Assembly (NCBI RefSeq): GCF_002892535.1
Contig: NZ_CP024847.1
Span: 2,542,001-2,606,000, forward strand
Direction: 5' to 3'
From: Aquella oligotrophica
GTDB lineage: Bacteria > Pseudomonadota > Gammaproteobacteria > Burkholderiales > UBA11063
Length of the DNA stretch: 64,000 nucleotides
Shown: one piece after another, positions 18,961-28,861 of the stretch
Layout of the letters: the number at the start of each line of letters is the position of its first letter
Numbering within the stretch: the stretch's first letter is position 1
Position numbers and translations under genes: made by a program
The notes under the pieces: model-generated
What the model was told of the DNA's origin: nothing
Database searches by the model: none
What the model saw: the letters and a program-made list of their open reading frames with translations, nothing else

Positions 18961-20789
18961 CCGATTTAGCTCTAATTTACGACGACAATAGCTATAAAAT
19001 TGTAAGACTGCTTAGTCAGGACAAAAAAAGCGTATCAATTGAATTGCTTGCTGCGAACAAACAGCAAAAAAAGATTAAATTTGATAATCTGGTCGATAGT
19101 TTTAGCTCTTCAAATCCAGAAAAATTAATTACATCAGTCTCTACTTTGAGCCAGGAGATTGATCAAGAATTACTCTGGGAATTAAGTAGTGATAATCAGC
19201 TATGGAATTATGAAAGTTTAGCTGAATTATATTTTAGTGACAGCTCTTTGGCACATAAGATAGCACTCTTTATTGCACTAACCTCTCCTGAGATCTACTT
19301 CGTTTATAACCCAAAAGAAAAAAAACTAAAACGTTGTAATCAAGAAGAAATAAACCAGCATAAGCTCCAAATTGCCAAGCAAAAAGAATATCAGGAAAAA
19401 TTTGACCGCATTTATAATAAACTCATCAATAAAGAACAGCCCGATTGGCAGATTGATCCACTTAGCTTACTTAATAAACCGGATAAGAACTCAATTGAAT
19501 TCAAGGCGAGCAGTAAGGCTGCCAAAGAATTAAAGCTTACGTTAGCAGAGTTATTATTTGAACTTGGTTATATAAAATCAATTGAAGAATTAATGACTAC
19601 TAATTTTATTCGTCATTATTTCCCACAAGGAACAGAATTAGCTAACATAACTATTAATGACCATAGCGAAGATATTCCATTTAATAATACAATCAAAGTG
19701 TTTTCAATTGATGATAGTAATACTACCGAAATCGATGATGCTTTCTCTGTGGAAAAAATTAATGATGGCTGGAAAATCGGGATTCATATCTCGGCTCCTT
19801 CACTAAATAAGGAATTACTAACAATCGCAAGTAGCCGCATTTCAACTGTGTATTATCCGGGACATAAAATAACCATGCTACCCGAGCAGATTATCTCTCA
19901 TTATAGTCTTGATCAAGGTAAGGAATTACCAGTTGTGAGTATTTACTTCACAATTGATAACCAAATGATAGTTGTTTCACATGAAAGCAAACTTGAACTA
20001 GTAAAAGTTAGTGATAATCTTCGTACAGAAACATTGGAACAATATTTCAATACCGAAAATCTTTCAATTGATCATGGCTACCCGTATGAATCAGAGTTAA
20101 AGCTACTACATAAATTTGCTTTAGCCCTAGAAGAAAAACGCGGACGCCCAAGTGTTAATCAGCTAATGGTTGATTATAATTTTAGCTTTAGTGATGATGG
20201 CCAGGTAATTATCAAGCCACGGTTACGCGGTAATCCGATTGATAAACTGGTTAGTGAATTAATGATACTAGCTAATTGTACGTGGGGTCGCATGCTTACT
20301 AACGCCTTTATTCCGGCAATTTATCGGGTTAAACAGCCACGAGAACCGGTAGTAATGACTCTTACGCCTAATTCACATACTGGGCTTAATGTTGATTATT
20401 ATACTTGGGCAACTTCGCCACTAAGGCGTGCAGCAGATATTGTCAATCAATCACAAATAATCAGTTTACTAACCAAAACAAAACCATTAGCTGCGACTGA
20501 TTATGCGGTAGCTAATATCGTTGAGAATTTTGATGATGTGTATTCTGCTTATCTGAAATTCCAGGATAGTATGGAACATTATTGGTCATTACGTTATTTC
20601 TTACAAGAAAATATTACTCAGGTCAATGCAACATTTACCTTTAAATGCAATGTTCAGCTTGATGGTGTGCCTATCCAGCTTGATATTAGCCATCTGACAA
20701 CTATGCAACCAGCGGGTACAGTTATTAAACTAGCTATCAGTGATATTAATTTGATAAATCAGACATTTAATTACCGAATAATAAACTAG
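18957..20789 (+). CDS. RNase II/R-type exoribonuclease (RNB domain)
   Basis: This is an RNB-domain 3'-5' exoribonuclease homologue of about 610 residues. The start ATG at 18957 overlaps the ubiB stop as ATGA. The catalytic aspartate motif IDDSNTTEIDDAFSV is near residues 253-267, and ATSPLRRAADIVNQ corresponds to the family's TSPIRRYxDL block. No clear C-terminal S1 domain follows, and the N-terminal 200 residues are poorly conserved. It belongs to a betaproteobacterial branch distinct from RNase R. Translational coupling to ubiB places it at the end of the ftsE-ubiB transcript. Confidence 0.85.
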   Translation: MTDLALIYDDNSYKIVRLLSQDKKSVSIELLAANKQQKKIKFDNLVDSFSSSNPEKLITSVSTLSQEIDQELLWELSSDNQLWNYESLAELYFSDSSLAHKIALFIALTSPEIYFVYNPKEKKLKRCNQEEINQHKLQIAKQKEYQEKFDRIYNKLINKEQPDWQIDPLSLLNKPDKNSIEFKASSKAAKELKLTLAELLFELGYIKSIEELMTTNFIRHYFPQGTELANITINDHSEDIPFNNTIKVFSIDDSNTTEIDDAFSVEKINDGWKIGIHISAPSLNKELLTIASSRISTVYYPGHKITMLPEQIISHYSLDQGKELPVVSIYFTIDNQMIVVSHESKLELVKVSDNLRTETLEQYFNTENLSIDHGYPYESELKLLHKFALALEEKRGRPSVNQLMVDYNFSFSDDGQVIIKPRLRGNPIDKLVSELMILANCTWGRMLTNAFIPAIYRVKQPREPVVMTLTPNSHTGLNVDYYTWATSPLRRAADIVNQSQIISLLTKTKPLAATDYAVANIVENFDDVYSAYLKFQDSMEHYWSLRYFLQENITQVNATFTFKCNVQLDGVPIQLDISHLTTMQPAGTVIKLAISDINLINQTFNYRIIN

Positions 20790-21088
20790 ATTATATCGAA
20801 ATAAAATATGAGTCACTGATTTAACCTTACTCGCTCATAAAGAATATTAGCTAAAATAGTCTTTACTTAAACTAGATTTCTGCTTATTTCTCTCTATTTA
20901 ACGTATTACTACTGTACCCCACTTTGGTAATATCGAGAATGATATCCAACTAAATATCCCCCTTCTGGATTAATAGCAACATAAAACAAAAAAATCAAAC
21001 AATATTCAGTCAATCTACAACACAATATTACAAATATTTTGCATCTAAGTGATATAATCATATCAATACAGATACGGAATTTACCACC
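20790..21088 (+). promoter_or_regulatory. Intergenic region with LysR promoter and palindrome
   Basis: No gene is visible in these 299 bases. Near the right end TGATATAATCATATCA (21050-21065) is an imperfect inverted repeat that contains a TATAAT -10 box (21053-21058), so the regulator may bind its own promoter. The rest is AT-rich without clear structure. Confidence 0.4.
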
Positions 21089-21976
21089 ATGTATGATGAT
21101 TTACATATATTTATTAAAGTTGCTGAAATTGCAAATTATAGTAAAGCGGCAATACTATTAAAAACCAGTCAGGCAACCATAACCAGAAGGCTGCAAAGTC
21201 TTGAACAGGAACTAGGGGTTAACCTGATAAAAAGAAATAGTCGTACCTTTGAATTAACCGACAAAGGTAAACTCGTTTATGAGAAGATGGTTGAATCAGT
21301 AAAAGACTTTAATACCACACTTAGCGACTTTAAAGAAAACAAGGATGTTATTCGTGGGACACTAAAAATTGCTATTCCAGCAGCACTATCCTATGAATTG
21401 ATAACACCGCTATTAAGCAAATTTAATCAATCATATCCACAAGTACAACTAATAGTATCCTATACCAGTAATCCAATTGATCTAATGAAAGATGACTATA
21501 ATCTTGCAATTAGTACTATTCTACCAACCTCCCAAAATAGTAAAGTTAAGCTACTTAAAAAATTTCAGTTTAAGCTTTATACTACACCAGAGTATATTAA
21601 AAGCCACGGAAAATTAAAAAAACCGGAAGATCTAAATAATCATAATGTAATTGGGCTAATGAGCCTAGATGGTCATTTACGTGTAAGCTATCCGCTTACA
21701 AATGTAAAAACCGGTAAAGAAACCATAATTAACCATCAGGCATCGGTTTATATAAATAATCTGCTGCATGGAATCCAGCTGGCCAAAACGGGCAATTTTA
21801 TTATTGGTGGTTGGGATGAACTGATGAAAACTGAACTTGAAAATGGCTCTATAATTCCGGTACTGGAAGATTATCTATTTGGTGAAATGTCATGCTACTT
21901 TATTCGGCATAATAATACTCCGTCAAAGCTTGAGAATCTGTTTACCGATTTTATTTTTAAAAGTCTTGGAGTGTAA
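21089..21976 (+). CDS. LysR-type transcriptional regulator, tandem copy 1
   Basis: This 295-residue LysR protein begins MYDDLHIFIKVAEIANYSKAA and has the HTH in LLKTSQATITRRLQSLEQEL (about residues 22-41) followed by an effector-binding domain. It ends two bases before a second LysR gene, and the two are clearly related across their length, so they arose by duplication. Two more members of the same subfamily are at 3672 and 62783. No ligand can be inferred. The adjoining genes suggest a role in carbohydrate or surface-protein control, but this is speculative. Confidence 0.92.
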   Translation: MYDDLHIFIKVAEIANYSKAAILLKTSQATITRRLQSLEQELGVNLIKRNSRTFELTDKGKLVYEKMVESVKDFNTTLSDFKENKDVIRGTLKIAIPAALSYELITPLLSKFNQSYPQVQLIVSYTSNPIDLMKDDYNLAISTILPTSQNSKVKLLKKFQFKLYTTPEYIKSHGKLKKPEDLNNHNVIGLMSLDGHLRVSYPLTNVKTGKETIINHQASVYINNLLHGIQLAKTGNFIIGGWDELMKTELENGSIIPVLEDYLFGEMSCYFIRHNNTPSKLENLFTDFIFKSLGV

Positions 21977-21978
21977 CC

Positions 21979-22908
21979 ATGTTTGATGATATTATTCTTT
22001 TTATCAAACTAGTTGAGGTTGGTAGTTTTAGTCAATTGGCAAAATTACTAAATTCCAGTCAGGCAACAGTGAGCCGCCGCATCCAAAGCCTTGAAGAGAA
22101 TTTAGGTGTTACACTACTTAACCGCAATCAACGCCATCTTGAAGTTACTCATGACGGGCAAATGCTATATGAACAATTTAAAAAACCAGCAACTAATCTG
22201 GAGTCATCATGGCGGCTGGTTTGTGAAGAATTACAGGATGAGCTGCAAGGAACTATCCGTTTAGCATTGACTACCGAAGGAGCAAGAGATATTATCTTAC
22301 CAAAACTCCAAGACTTCTTAAATGAACACCCTAGAGCTAGGCTACATGTAACATTTACAACGCAGGCAATTCATCTAGTAAAACAGCATTATGATATTGC
22401 AATTAGCTCGTCTTTACCAGAGTCAGCAACACATACCGTAACCATTCTTAGTAAATTCAAGTTTAAACCATATGCAAGCCCAGAATATATAAAGAAATAT
22501 GGCGCACCTACCAACCTAGATGAATTATTAACCCACCGTTGTATTGGCTCACTTGGTTTTGCTGGCGAAGAAAATAATAACTATAAGGCGGAAAACCTAA
22601 AAACAGGCGAGGAGAAAATAATCTCTTATACCAGTAGGCTATATATGGATACTACTTCACATGCAGCAATTGTTGCTAAACACGGTGAGTTTATCACCGG
22701 CGCTTGGGATGCTGTTGTGACTAATGAAGTAGCTCGCGGCGAATTAGTTGAAATATTGCCAGACTACAGTTTTTTTGAAATTCCGTGTTTTCTGGTGCGT
22801 AAAGCAGGAGTTACCAGTAAGCTTGAGCAAACATTTGCTGAGTTTATCATCAAGGTATTTAATGAATCATTACATAATAAGATGAACCCTTTAACTGAAC
22901 CTCTTTAA
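21979..22908 (+). CDS. LysR-type transcriptional regulator, tandem copy 2
   Basis: This 309-residue LysR protein has an HTH in LLNSSQATVSRRIQSLEENL and the shared effector-domain layout seen in copy 1, including ISYTSRLYMDTTSHAAIVAKHGEFITGAWDA-type C-terminal positions. It starts two bases after copy 1 and is surely co-transcribed. Two co-expressed LysR paralogues could form mixed tetramers. Nothing in the sequence identifies their inducer. Confidence 0.92.
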   Translation: MFDDIILFIKLVEVGSFSQLAKLLNSSQATVSRRIQSLEENLGVTLLNRNQRHLEVTHDGQMLYEQFKKPATNLESSWRLVCEELQDELQGTIRLALTTEGARDIILPKLQDFLNEHPRARLHVTFTTQAIHLVKQHYDIAISSSLPESATHTVTILSKFKFKPYASPEYIKKYGAPTNLDELLTHRCIGSLGFAGEENNNYKAENLKTGEEKIISYTSRLYMDTTSHAAIVAKHGEFITGAWDAVVTNEVARGELVEILPDYSFFEIPCFLVRKAGVTSKLEQTFAEFIIKVFNESLHNKMNPLTEPL

Positions 22909-23128
22909 TGATCTATTATTTAGCTAATAAAAAAGCCTTTATATAGAGAAAAAGTATAGCTGTATTTTTGAGGATTATAAATATTTTTAGAATAAGTAAT
23001 TCTTATATGATTTTCAAAAATGAATCGTTGTTATACACAAATGTTCATTTACATGATAGTTTAAGTTAGAGGATAATACTTTATGCTAGTTATTAGCAAT
23101 TTTAAGTTTAATTAAAAAAGGGATATAT

Positions 23129-25588
23129 ATGAAAGCCAAGCTGATTAGTCTATTAACCTGTCTAGCTTTAAATAGCTATGCAGCCAATACTATAATAAGT
23201 GTTCCTTCTACACAACTTAATAACTATACGGTTATTAGAGCTGAGATCCCTACTATTAGCGGAATAAAATCAGCCACACAAAACTGTGCGAATCTTTCAT
23301 ATTGTGACATTACCATGGCAGGAGTCTCATTAGCTCCTGGGGTTTATGAAATTAATATCTATGCGGCTAATAACGGCAAGAAGATCGGTAGTGCACCAAT
23401 TGAAAAATTTGCGAATCTTCCGGGTGACGATATTTATAATATCAATCTAAATTTAAATAATCTAAATCTTAGCAATTTAGCTACGCCTGAAGCATCACGA
23501 ATTAGTATTGATGGTAGTAACCTTGGTGATTATAAAGAAATATCTCAGCGTGTTGGTGCAAGCTTTAAAATTATTGCTGCGATTTTCCCACAATTAAAAC
23601 CAGTCAGTGATTTTGCTGGTGGTGTAATAGAATTAATTTTCCCGAAAAATAGCGGAGGAAGTATTGATTTAAATACAACGAATAAGCAGTTACTCCTCGC
23701 AATTGATTTGATTAGTCAAGTTGGTACTCAAGTAAAAATCCTTGAGGATAAATTAATAAATTTTTATACTCAATACAATAAAGACAGATTTCAGGATAAG
23801 ATTAAAGGGCTTAATAGTGATCTGGGAATTATTAATCAATTATCTCAGCAGGTTGGCTACACATTAAAATCATCTAATAATAGTCTAATTGAATATATGA
23901 AAGCTCATCAGAAGACTGAACGGTTAACTACGATAATGGATTTTTTTCAAAAGGATCGGAATGCTGCTGAACTCGCCTTAGGCAATATTTTGGGTAAAAA
24001 TGGTGATAATCTAACAAATATAAAATCGGTTCTTGATTCTTTAATGCATGAAACCAGTCGTGATAATGCAAAAGTCAATTATATTGCGCTAAATAGCTTT
24101 TATAACGCAGAATATATAAAATGCTACACCGATATTCTTGCTGCTATTGCAAGTATGCAGCAGATTGATACACTTGGAGCTACTTTAATCAGTAAAGATT
24201 TTCAATATGCGAATATTTATGCCGGACACATTTCGATTAAAATTGATGGAGTATCACCTCAAAATACTATACAACAGAATGCTGCAATAGTCCGTGAGTT
24301 TTACGCAAAAAAAATACAATTATTACTAAATAAACTTCCAATTGATAAGAATAGTTTAAAAGATGTCTATGGACCAACGGGCTTAAGGTTTGATGATTAT
24401 TCGAGATTTAGTAGCGAGGGTCGCTTAGATCCTACAAAATTATCATCATTGGCTGGGTTGACTATTACATCCTATGATGGAACTACACTTGTTGGAACTT
24501 ATGGCGGAAATTCGCGCTCAAATTGGCCTACTGCCGCAGTATTTAGTCTTCCATTCCAAAACTATCAAAATAGTAAAGTTCACGTTATTAATGATCAAGC
24601 TATATTTATTCCACAAAATGCTGTAGATAATAGTTATGATGGAATAGTTCGCCTAGAGCATGTTGATCATACAGAGTTTCGTACTTGGTGGGGTAAAGAT
24701 GGGGCTAAGTGGAATAGTGATGTTATACACTGGCGCAAGTCTAGGTTTTATAATTCGAAAGCATTCAATGATATCCCTGTGTATTCAGAGTTAAATTATC
24801 AGCATCTGGTACGCTTGTATGAAGAAGGGAATGCTAATCTTTACGAATGGAATCGCCCAATGGAAGTGATAAATGGCAACCATATTCGAATGAATCGTCC
24901 TAACTATGAAACAAACGTTAGCAAACAGGGAGATGTCGAACCAAGGTATGCAATATATGCGGTAAGTGGGGGTAACGTTCCAGCAAATACACAGTATGCC
25001 TTTGGAGTGAAGTATGGTGCCTGGGGAAATACTAGTATCCTGAAATCTGAGTGCAATAATTTTGGCTGTGATGCAAGGTGGCGTGATGAATGGGCTTGGG
25101 GATTTAGATTGTTTTGTCCAACTTTCATTTGTAAACAACTTGATGATCGGACGCTTGCTTATCCCGATGGTACTTTTGTCGTAATTAGTGGTGAGCGTGG
25201 GAATACTAATATTAATATTACAAGAGATCCTAAGATTGTTAGTTGGCAAAAATATACAATAACCACCAGTTTCCGTTTCTCACAAAACGAATCGTCGAGT
25301 TATAACTATTTTTATTACTCGCCAAAAATTAGTAGTATATCTTCAGGAAGTCATAATCTTGCACCTAATTCTACTGATGTTTTTTATAATAAAGAGAAAG
25401 TAGTAGGATTTAAATATTCATACGGTATGCAAGATATTAACAAAGCTGGACAAGATGATACTCCATCATTCAATCTAAAAATGGAGAATGGTTTTTGCCA
25501 TAGCTACAGCACCAAGTTTGGTAAAAATCTCAAAACATGTGTGTCAGATAAAGGAAATAACCATTTTGAAATCAATACCACCGATTAA
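23129..25588 (+). CDS. Large secreted protein of unknown function, possible pore-forming architecture
   Basis: I do not recognise this 819-residue protein. A signal peptide (about residues 1-19, ending NSYAA) is followed by a beta-rich, Cys-containing domain to about residue 110. Residues 130-400 look mainly helical, with a hydrophobic stretch (FKIIAAIFPQLKPVSDFAGG) and long amphipathic segments. The C-terminal half is rich in Trp, Tyr and Asn, suggesting a beta-sheet or sugar-binding region, with Cys pairs near 635-670. A helical bundle plus beta-sheet layout is seen in some secreted toxins, including insecticidal delta-endotoxins, but no motif proves it. An AAAAGGGA ribosome site precedes the start. 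It stands alone between LysR genes and IS debris. Confidence 0.85.
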   Translation: MKAKLISLLTCLALNSYAANTIISVPSTQLNNYTVIRAEIPTISGIKSATQNCANLSYCDITMAGVSLAPGVYEINIYAANNGKKIGSAPIEKFANLPGDDIYNINLNLNNLNLSNLATPEASRISIDGSNLGDYKEISQRVGASFKIIAAIFPQLKPVSDFAGGVIELIFPKNSGGSIDLNTTNKQLLLAIDLISQVGTQVKILEDKLINFYTQYNKDRFQDKIKGLNSDLGIINQLSQQVGYTLKSSNNSLIEYMKAHQKTERLTTIMDFFQKDRNAAELALGNILGKNGDNLTNIKSVLDSLMHETSRDNAKVNYIALNSFYNAEYIKCYTDILAAIASMQQIDTLGATLISKDFQYANIYAGHISIKIDGVSPQNTIQQNAAIVREFYAKKIQLLLNKLPIDKNSLKDVYGPTGLRFDDYSRFSSEGRLDPTKLSSLAGLTITSYDGTTLVGTYGGNSRSNWPTAAVFSLPFQNYQNSKVHVINDQAIFIPQNAVDNSYDGIVRLEHVDHTEFRTWWGKDGAKWNSDVIHWRKSRFYNSKAFNDIPVYSELNYQHLVRLYEEGNANLYEWNRPMEVINGNHIRMNRPNYETNVSKQGDVEPRYAIYAVSGGNVPANTQYAFGVKYGAWGNTSILKSECNNFGCDARWRDEWAWGFRLFCPTFICKQLDDRTLAYPDGTFVVISGERGNTNINITRDPKIVSWQKYTITTSFRFSQNESSSYNYFYYSPKISSISSGSHNLAPNSTDVFYNKEKVVGFKYSYGMQDINKAGQDDTPSFNLKMENGFCHSYSTKFGKNLKTCVSDKGNNHFEINTTD

Positions 25589-25680
25589 CTACAGGTTATA
25601 AAGAGTGTGATCCATAAAAAGCCGCATTTCATAATAATGCAGTATTGGATCTTACATTCAGACAATCTGCTAGTTACTAT

Positions 25681-25716
25681 AATAAGCTATATCCCGAAGT
25701 AAGGTTATAGCTTATT
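25681..25716 (+). terminator. Hairpin after the large secreted protein gene
   Basis: AATAAGCTATA (25681-25691) and TATAGCTTATT (25706-25716) form an 11-bp stem about 90 bases past the stop codon, with CC/GG able to extend it. The U-tract is short, so termination is uncertain. Confidence 0.45.
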
Positions 25717-25740
25717 TCAATCATACTTACAAATTAGAGT

Positions 25741-25880
25741 TCTTTCATAACCCATTATTTCATTCTTAGACTAGGAATAAGGACTTTGAGAAACGGAGTG
25801 TACACTTAAGTACATGAGTATCGCAGAAGTCTTTATGACAACGTATAAGAGTTAAAGAAGCAGGTTAGGAAAGAGGTCTA
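25741..25880. repeat. Candidate structured intergenic repeat
   Basis: These 140 non-coding bases contain nested inverted repeats: GGACTT (25782) with AAGTC (25828), enclosing TGTAC (25800) with GTACA (25811). The right end (GTTAAAGAAGCAG, TAGGAA, GTCTATT) resembles 63898-63935 near the window end. The pattern suggests a dispersed palindromic repeat beside the IS remnant, but only two partial copies are visible. Confidence 0.35.
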
Positions 25881-25905
25881 TTAAATAAACATCATTCACG
25901 AATAG

Positions 25906-26362
25906 CCTGTTTGCTAAGTTCATAAAGCCCGATAAAATATAGGTTTTTAGAATTAGCATAGAGAAAATGACGAATTATCCAAGTAATCTGACAGATAAAG
26001 ATGGCAGTAATAGTTCATTCAGCAGGTATTCAAGATCGGGTAGGAGCTAGAGCCCTGCTACTTTTATCCAAGAACTATAGGCATATAGTAGCTATTTTTG
26101 CTGATAGTGGCTATACTGGCAAATTGGTTGACTGGACTTTTGCAATGTTTCGTTGGGTGCTCATTATAGTAAAACGTAATGAACAGAGTAAATTTGTTGT
26201 TTTATCTAAACGGTGGATAGTGGAGCGAACTTTTGCTTGGCTTGGTAGTCATCGTAGGCTATCTAAAGATTATGAGCACAAAACCTCATCATCTGAGACG
26301 TTTATTAAAATTGCCATGATTAGGCTGATGTTAAAACGCCTGAATGCGACTTAGCAAATAGG
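25906..26362 (+). mobile_element. Internally deleted IS5-family element
   Basis: Terminal inverted repeats CCTGTTTGCTAAGT (25906-25919) and ACTTAGCAAATAGG (26349-26362, reverse complement CCTATTTGCTAAGT) match at 13 of 14 positions. Between them are the first codons of an IS5-type transposase fused out of frame to its C-terminal third. At about 457 bases it is roughly half normal size and non-autonomous. No clear target-site duplication was found. Confidence 0.78.
25967..26354 (+). pseudogene. IS5-family transposase remnant
   Basis: The original start at 25967 encodes MTNYPSNLTDKD, a typical IS5-family N-terminus, which then enters the wrong frame. From 26001 another frame encodes VHSAGIQDRVGAR, FADSGYTGKLVDW and KRWIVERTFAWLGSHRRLSKDYE, the catalytic and C-terminal part of the DDE domain. 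About 100 residues between them are missing, including the first catalytic Asp. The protein cannot be active. The intact ends could still be moved by a full-length relative elsewhere in the genome. Confidence 0.85.
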
Positions 26363-26577
26363 TTCTTATGTAACTAGATAAACAAAATAGCATATAATAA
26401 ACGTTACATTAAACTACACCACAACTTCAATATAACAAACTGTTATAAATCAATATTTTAACATTAAATTCTAAGACATGAACTTATTCTACTATTTAAA
26501 TGGATTTATTAATGGATATATTTAGTGTATAAATTAAAATAATTCAAGGCAGATAAATTTTTGTGGAAGAAAATAAA

Positions 26578-28026
26578 ATGAAGAAATTAATTTATAGCCT
26601 GATCATGTCAGGAATCTCGGGCTTAGCTTTTGCCGACGGCTCCGAATCTGCTCCTCCTGTAGTAAATAATAATGATAAGTACATTAACCCAACTGCCTAT
26701 ATTCAAAACCCCTATGGAACATTGACTAGTAGTGGCGGTACTCAAGTTGTTAGTGAAAGCCAGATGGCAAACCAGAACGTTGCAGAAAAATGGTTTGCAG
26801 ATGGGACATGGAATGTATTAGCAGGTGCTGCTGCACAATACACTGGAGCTGGTGCTGGATTTCCAAGTTATGCCTATGGTGCAAATTTATTTGGACAAAC
26901 AGGTCAGGTAGCCGGATTTTCATTTGGTGGTTTATTAACTGCAGTTAACCCATTCTTTTCCAGCAATATGAATGGTTATAACCAGAATTTGGCACCATTT
27001 TTACCAGCTAATGAACAGGTAGCCGTATCTGAAGCCTTTGTAGAATACCAATACAGTAATATTGTACAAGTAGATGCTGGTTTAATTGGTATTAATAATA
27101 GTCCTTGGCTATCACAAAATTATTATAGTAATATCCTAGCACCTGGTGCCACTTATCAGGGAATTTTAGTTAATATAGATGCAGGTGGTGGCTGGTTATT
27201 AACTGCCCTTGGCTTTAATGCAGCTCAAGCAGTAAGTGAAACTGGATTTACAGGCTTAACCTTTTACAATAAAGGTTATGACTATGGAGGCGGGTTGATT
27301 GCTAATAATACTACAACTGGTACATCAAACCAAACCATTGCGGTTGGAGCTAACTATCTAGCATGGAATAACCAATATAATCTGCGCCTATGGGGATATG
27401 AATTTCAAAATTATGGCAGTTTATTATATGCGGATAATAGTATTAAGTTCCAGCCTACTGAGAATTTAGCTTTTAATGTAGCTGCACAGGGTGGAACGAA
27501 TAACTCTAATGGTAGTGCAGGCAATCCAAATGGAACCAATGCCATGACCGATGCCGGACTAGGTCAAATTTCAAGTAATTTCGTGGGTATCCAGGGCGGA
27601 ATGACTTATAAATGGTTTAGTCTGAATGTTGGCTACAATAGTGTTTGGGGTCCACAATCCGCTTATGGTAATGGAGGTATTGTTTCACCATATACCTATG
27701 GTTTTGCAACTGATCCGTTATACACCACCCCATATATGGCAGGTTTAGTAGATCTGGGAACTGCAGGTAGCGCTTATAAGGTCAGTCCTTCATTTAACTT
27801 CTTAAATGGTAATTTGTCAATCGCACCAGCATTTACCTCATTTACTACTGCTTCACCACAATGGAATGGAACTAAAGAATATGATTTGGTAACAACCTAT
27901 TCAATACCTGAAATCAAGGGATTAACTTTATTTGGTGTGTATGCCTATCAATCAGTTCCATACTCTACCTATAATACTGCGGGTAGTACCTATGTTACAC
28001 AAATATTTGTCAGCTATCTATACTAA
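26578..28026 (+). CDS. Outer-membrane beta-barrel channel protein (OprD-like or related)
   Basis: The ATG at 26578 (GGAAG upstream; a GTG at 26563 is less likely) opens a signal peptide ending GLAFADGSES. The remaining 460 residues alternate Gly, aromatic and polar residues, typical of a large barrel, and end in an aromatic-rich strand (YVTQIFVSYLY) fitting the outer-membrane insertion signal. It is not the same family as the porin at 11760. An OprD-like substrate channel is the best guess. It is followed after 11 bases by a small secreted protein gene. Confidence 0.78.
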   Translation: MKKLIYSLIMSGISGLAFADGSESAPPVVNNNDKYINPTAYIQNPYGTLTSSGGTQVVSESQMANQNVAEKWFADGTWNVLAGAAAQYTGAGAGFPSYAYGANLFGQTGQVAGFSFGGLLTAVNPFFSSNMNGYNQNLAPFLPANEQVAVSEAFVEYQYSNIVQVDAGLIGINNSPWLSQNYYSNILAPGATYQGILVNIDAGGGWLLTALGFNAAQAVSETGFTGLTFYNKGYDYGGGLIANNTTTGTSNQTIAVGANYLAWNNQYNLRLWGYEFQNYGSLLYADNSIKFQPTENLAFNVAAQGGTNNSNGSAGNPNGTNAMTDAGLGQISSNFVGIQGGMTYKWFSLNVGYNSVWGPQSAYGNGGIVSPYTYGFATDPLYTTPYMAGLVDLGTAGSAYKVSPSFNFLNGNLSIAPAFTSFTTASPQWNGTKEYDLVTTYSIPEIKGLTLFGVYAYQSVPYSTYNTAGSTYVTQIFVSYLY

Positions 28027-28037
28027 AGGAAATTTAA

Positions 28038-28415
28038 ATGCGTAAGATATTAATGATTTTAACTATGATGGGGGTTAGTTCTACGTTTGCGATGACCAAA
28101 GTAGATTTATCCCAGCAGAAATTCACCTGTAAAGGAGTAAAGCTGACAGATAGCACAACCTCTGCAATTATCAGTCAAAACTGTAAAAACGTAAAAGTAA
28201 GAACAGATAAACAAATTACTAGCGGTCACAATGCTGGAGATTTACGCGGCAGCGATCTGATTGAAGAAGACGATACCGATCCAACAGTTGCAAATTTGCA
28301 GAAAGTTTCTTTCTATACCGATGATGGTAGCCATCTCAAATGTTATTACAGAAATGATAAACTATATAAATGTAAAGCAAAAAAAACAACTACAAATAGT
28401 TCTCAAGCAAAATAA
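28038..28415 (+). CDS. Small secreted protein, unknown
   Basis: This 125-residue protein has a signal peptide (MRKILMILTMMGVSSTFA) and a mature part with four cysteines (FTCKG, SQNCKN, LKCYY, YKCKA) that could form two disulfides, then a Lys/Thr/Ser-rich tail. An AAAGGAAA ribosome site and the 11-base gap show that it shares a transcript with the upstream barrel protein. It could be a periplasmic partner of that channel. I do not recognise a family. Confidence 0.8.
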   Translation: MRKILMILTMMGVSSTFAMTKVDLSQQKFTCKGVKLTDSTTSAIISQNCKNVKVRTDKQITSGHNAGDLRGSDLIEEDDTDPTVANLQKVSFYTDDGSHLKCYYRNDKLYKCKAKKTTTNSSQAK

Positions 28416-28444
28416 AAAAGGCACTGATAAAGTGCCTTTTTTTT
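28416..28444. terminator. Bidirectional terminator between small secreted protein and rplS
   Basis: AAAAGGCACT (28416-28425) and AGTGCCTTTT (28431-28440) form a stem with a GATAA loop and an eight-T run on the plus strand. The A-run on the left serves the convergent rplS transcript. Confidence 0.92.
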
Positions 28445-28456
28445 AAGATAGCCTTA

Positions 28457-28837
28457 TTATTGTGCTGCTTGCACAGTCTCTTTACGAGTAAGTTTTTCTT
28501 TAATACGAGCTGATTTACCAGAACGCTCACGCAGATAATAAAGTTTAGCACGACGCACATCACCACGACGTTTAACTTCGATTGATTCTACTAATGGAGA
28601 ATATGTCTGGAATGTTCTTTCAACGCCTTCACCAGCAGAGATTTTACGCACGGTAAAAGCTGAATTTAAACCACGATTACGTTTAGCAATTACCACACCT
28701 TCGTATGCCTGTAAACGCTCACGAGTACCCTCTTTTACTTTAACCTGCACGACAACTGTATCACCAGGTGCGAAAGATGGAATAGTTTTATTTAAACGTG
28801 CAATTTCTTCTTGCTCAAGAATTTGAATAATATTCAT
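28457..28837 (-). CDS. rplS: 50S ribosomal protein L19
   Basis: L19 sits at the subunit interface of the ribosome. The 126-residue protein has the standard start [22 protein letters not shown], the [13 protein letters not shown] beta strand and [21 protein letters not shown]. It closes the rpsP-rimM-trmD-rplS operon, 24 bases after trmD, with an AAGGAAAA ribosome site. Confidence 0.98.
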   Translation of the reverse strand: MNIIQILEQEEIARLNKTIPSFAPGDTVVVQVKVKEGTRERLQAYEGVVIAKRNRGLNSAFTVRKISAGEGVERTFQTYSPLVESIEVKRRGDVRRAKLYYLRERSGKSARIKEKLTRKETVQAAQ

Positions 28838-28861
28838 TTTTTTTCCTTATAAATCTTGTTC

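Noticed and set aside
24791-25249. 152-residue antisense open frame within the large secreted protein gene
   Set aside because: Shadow of the real gene; composition is biased and there is no start signal.
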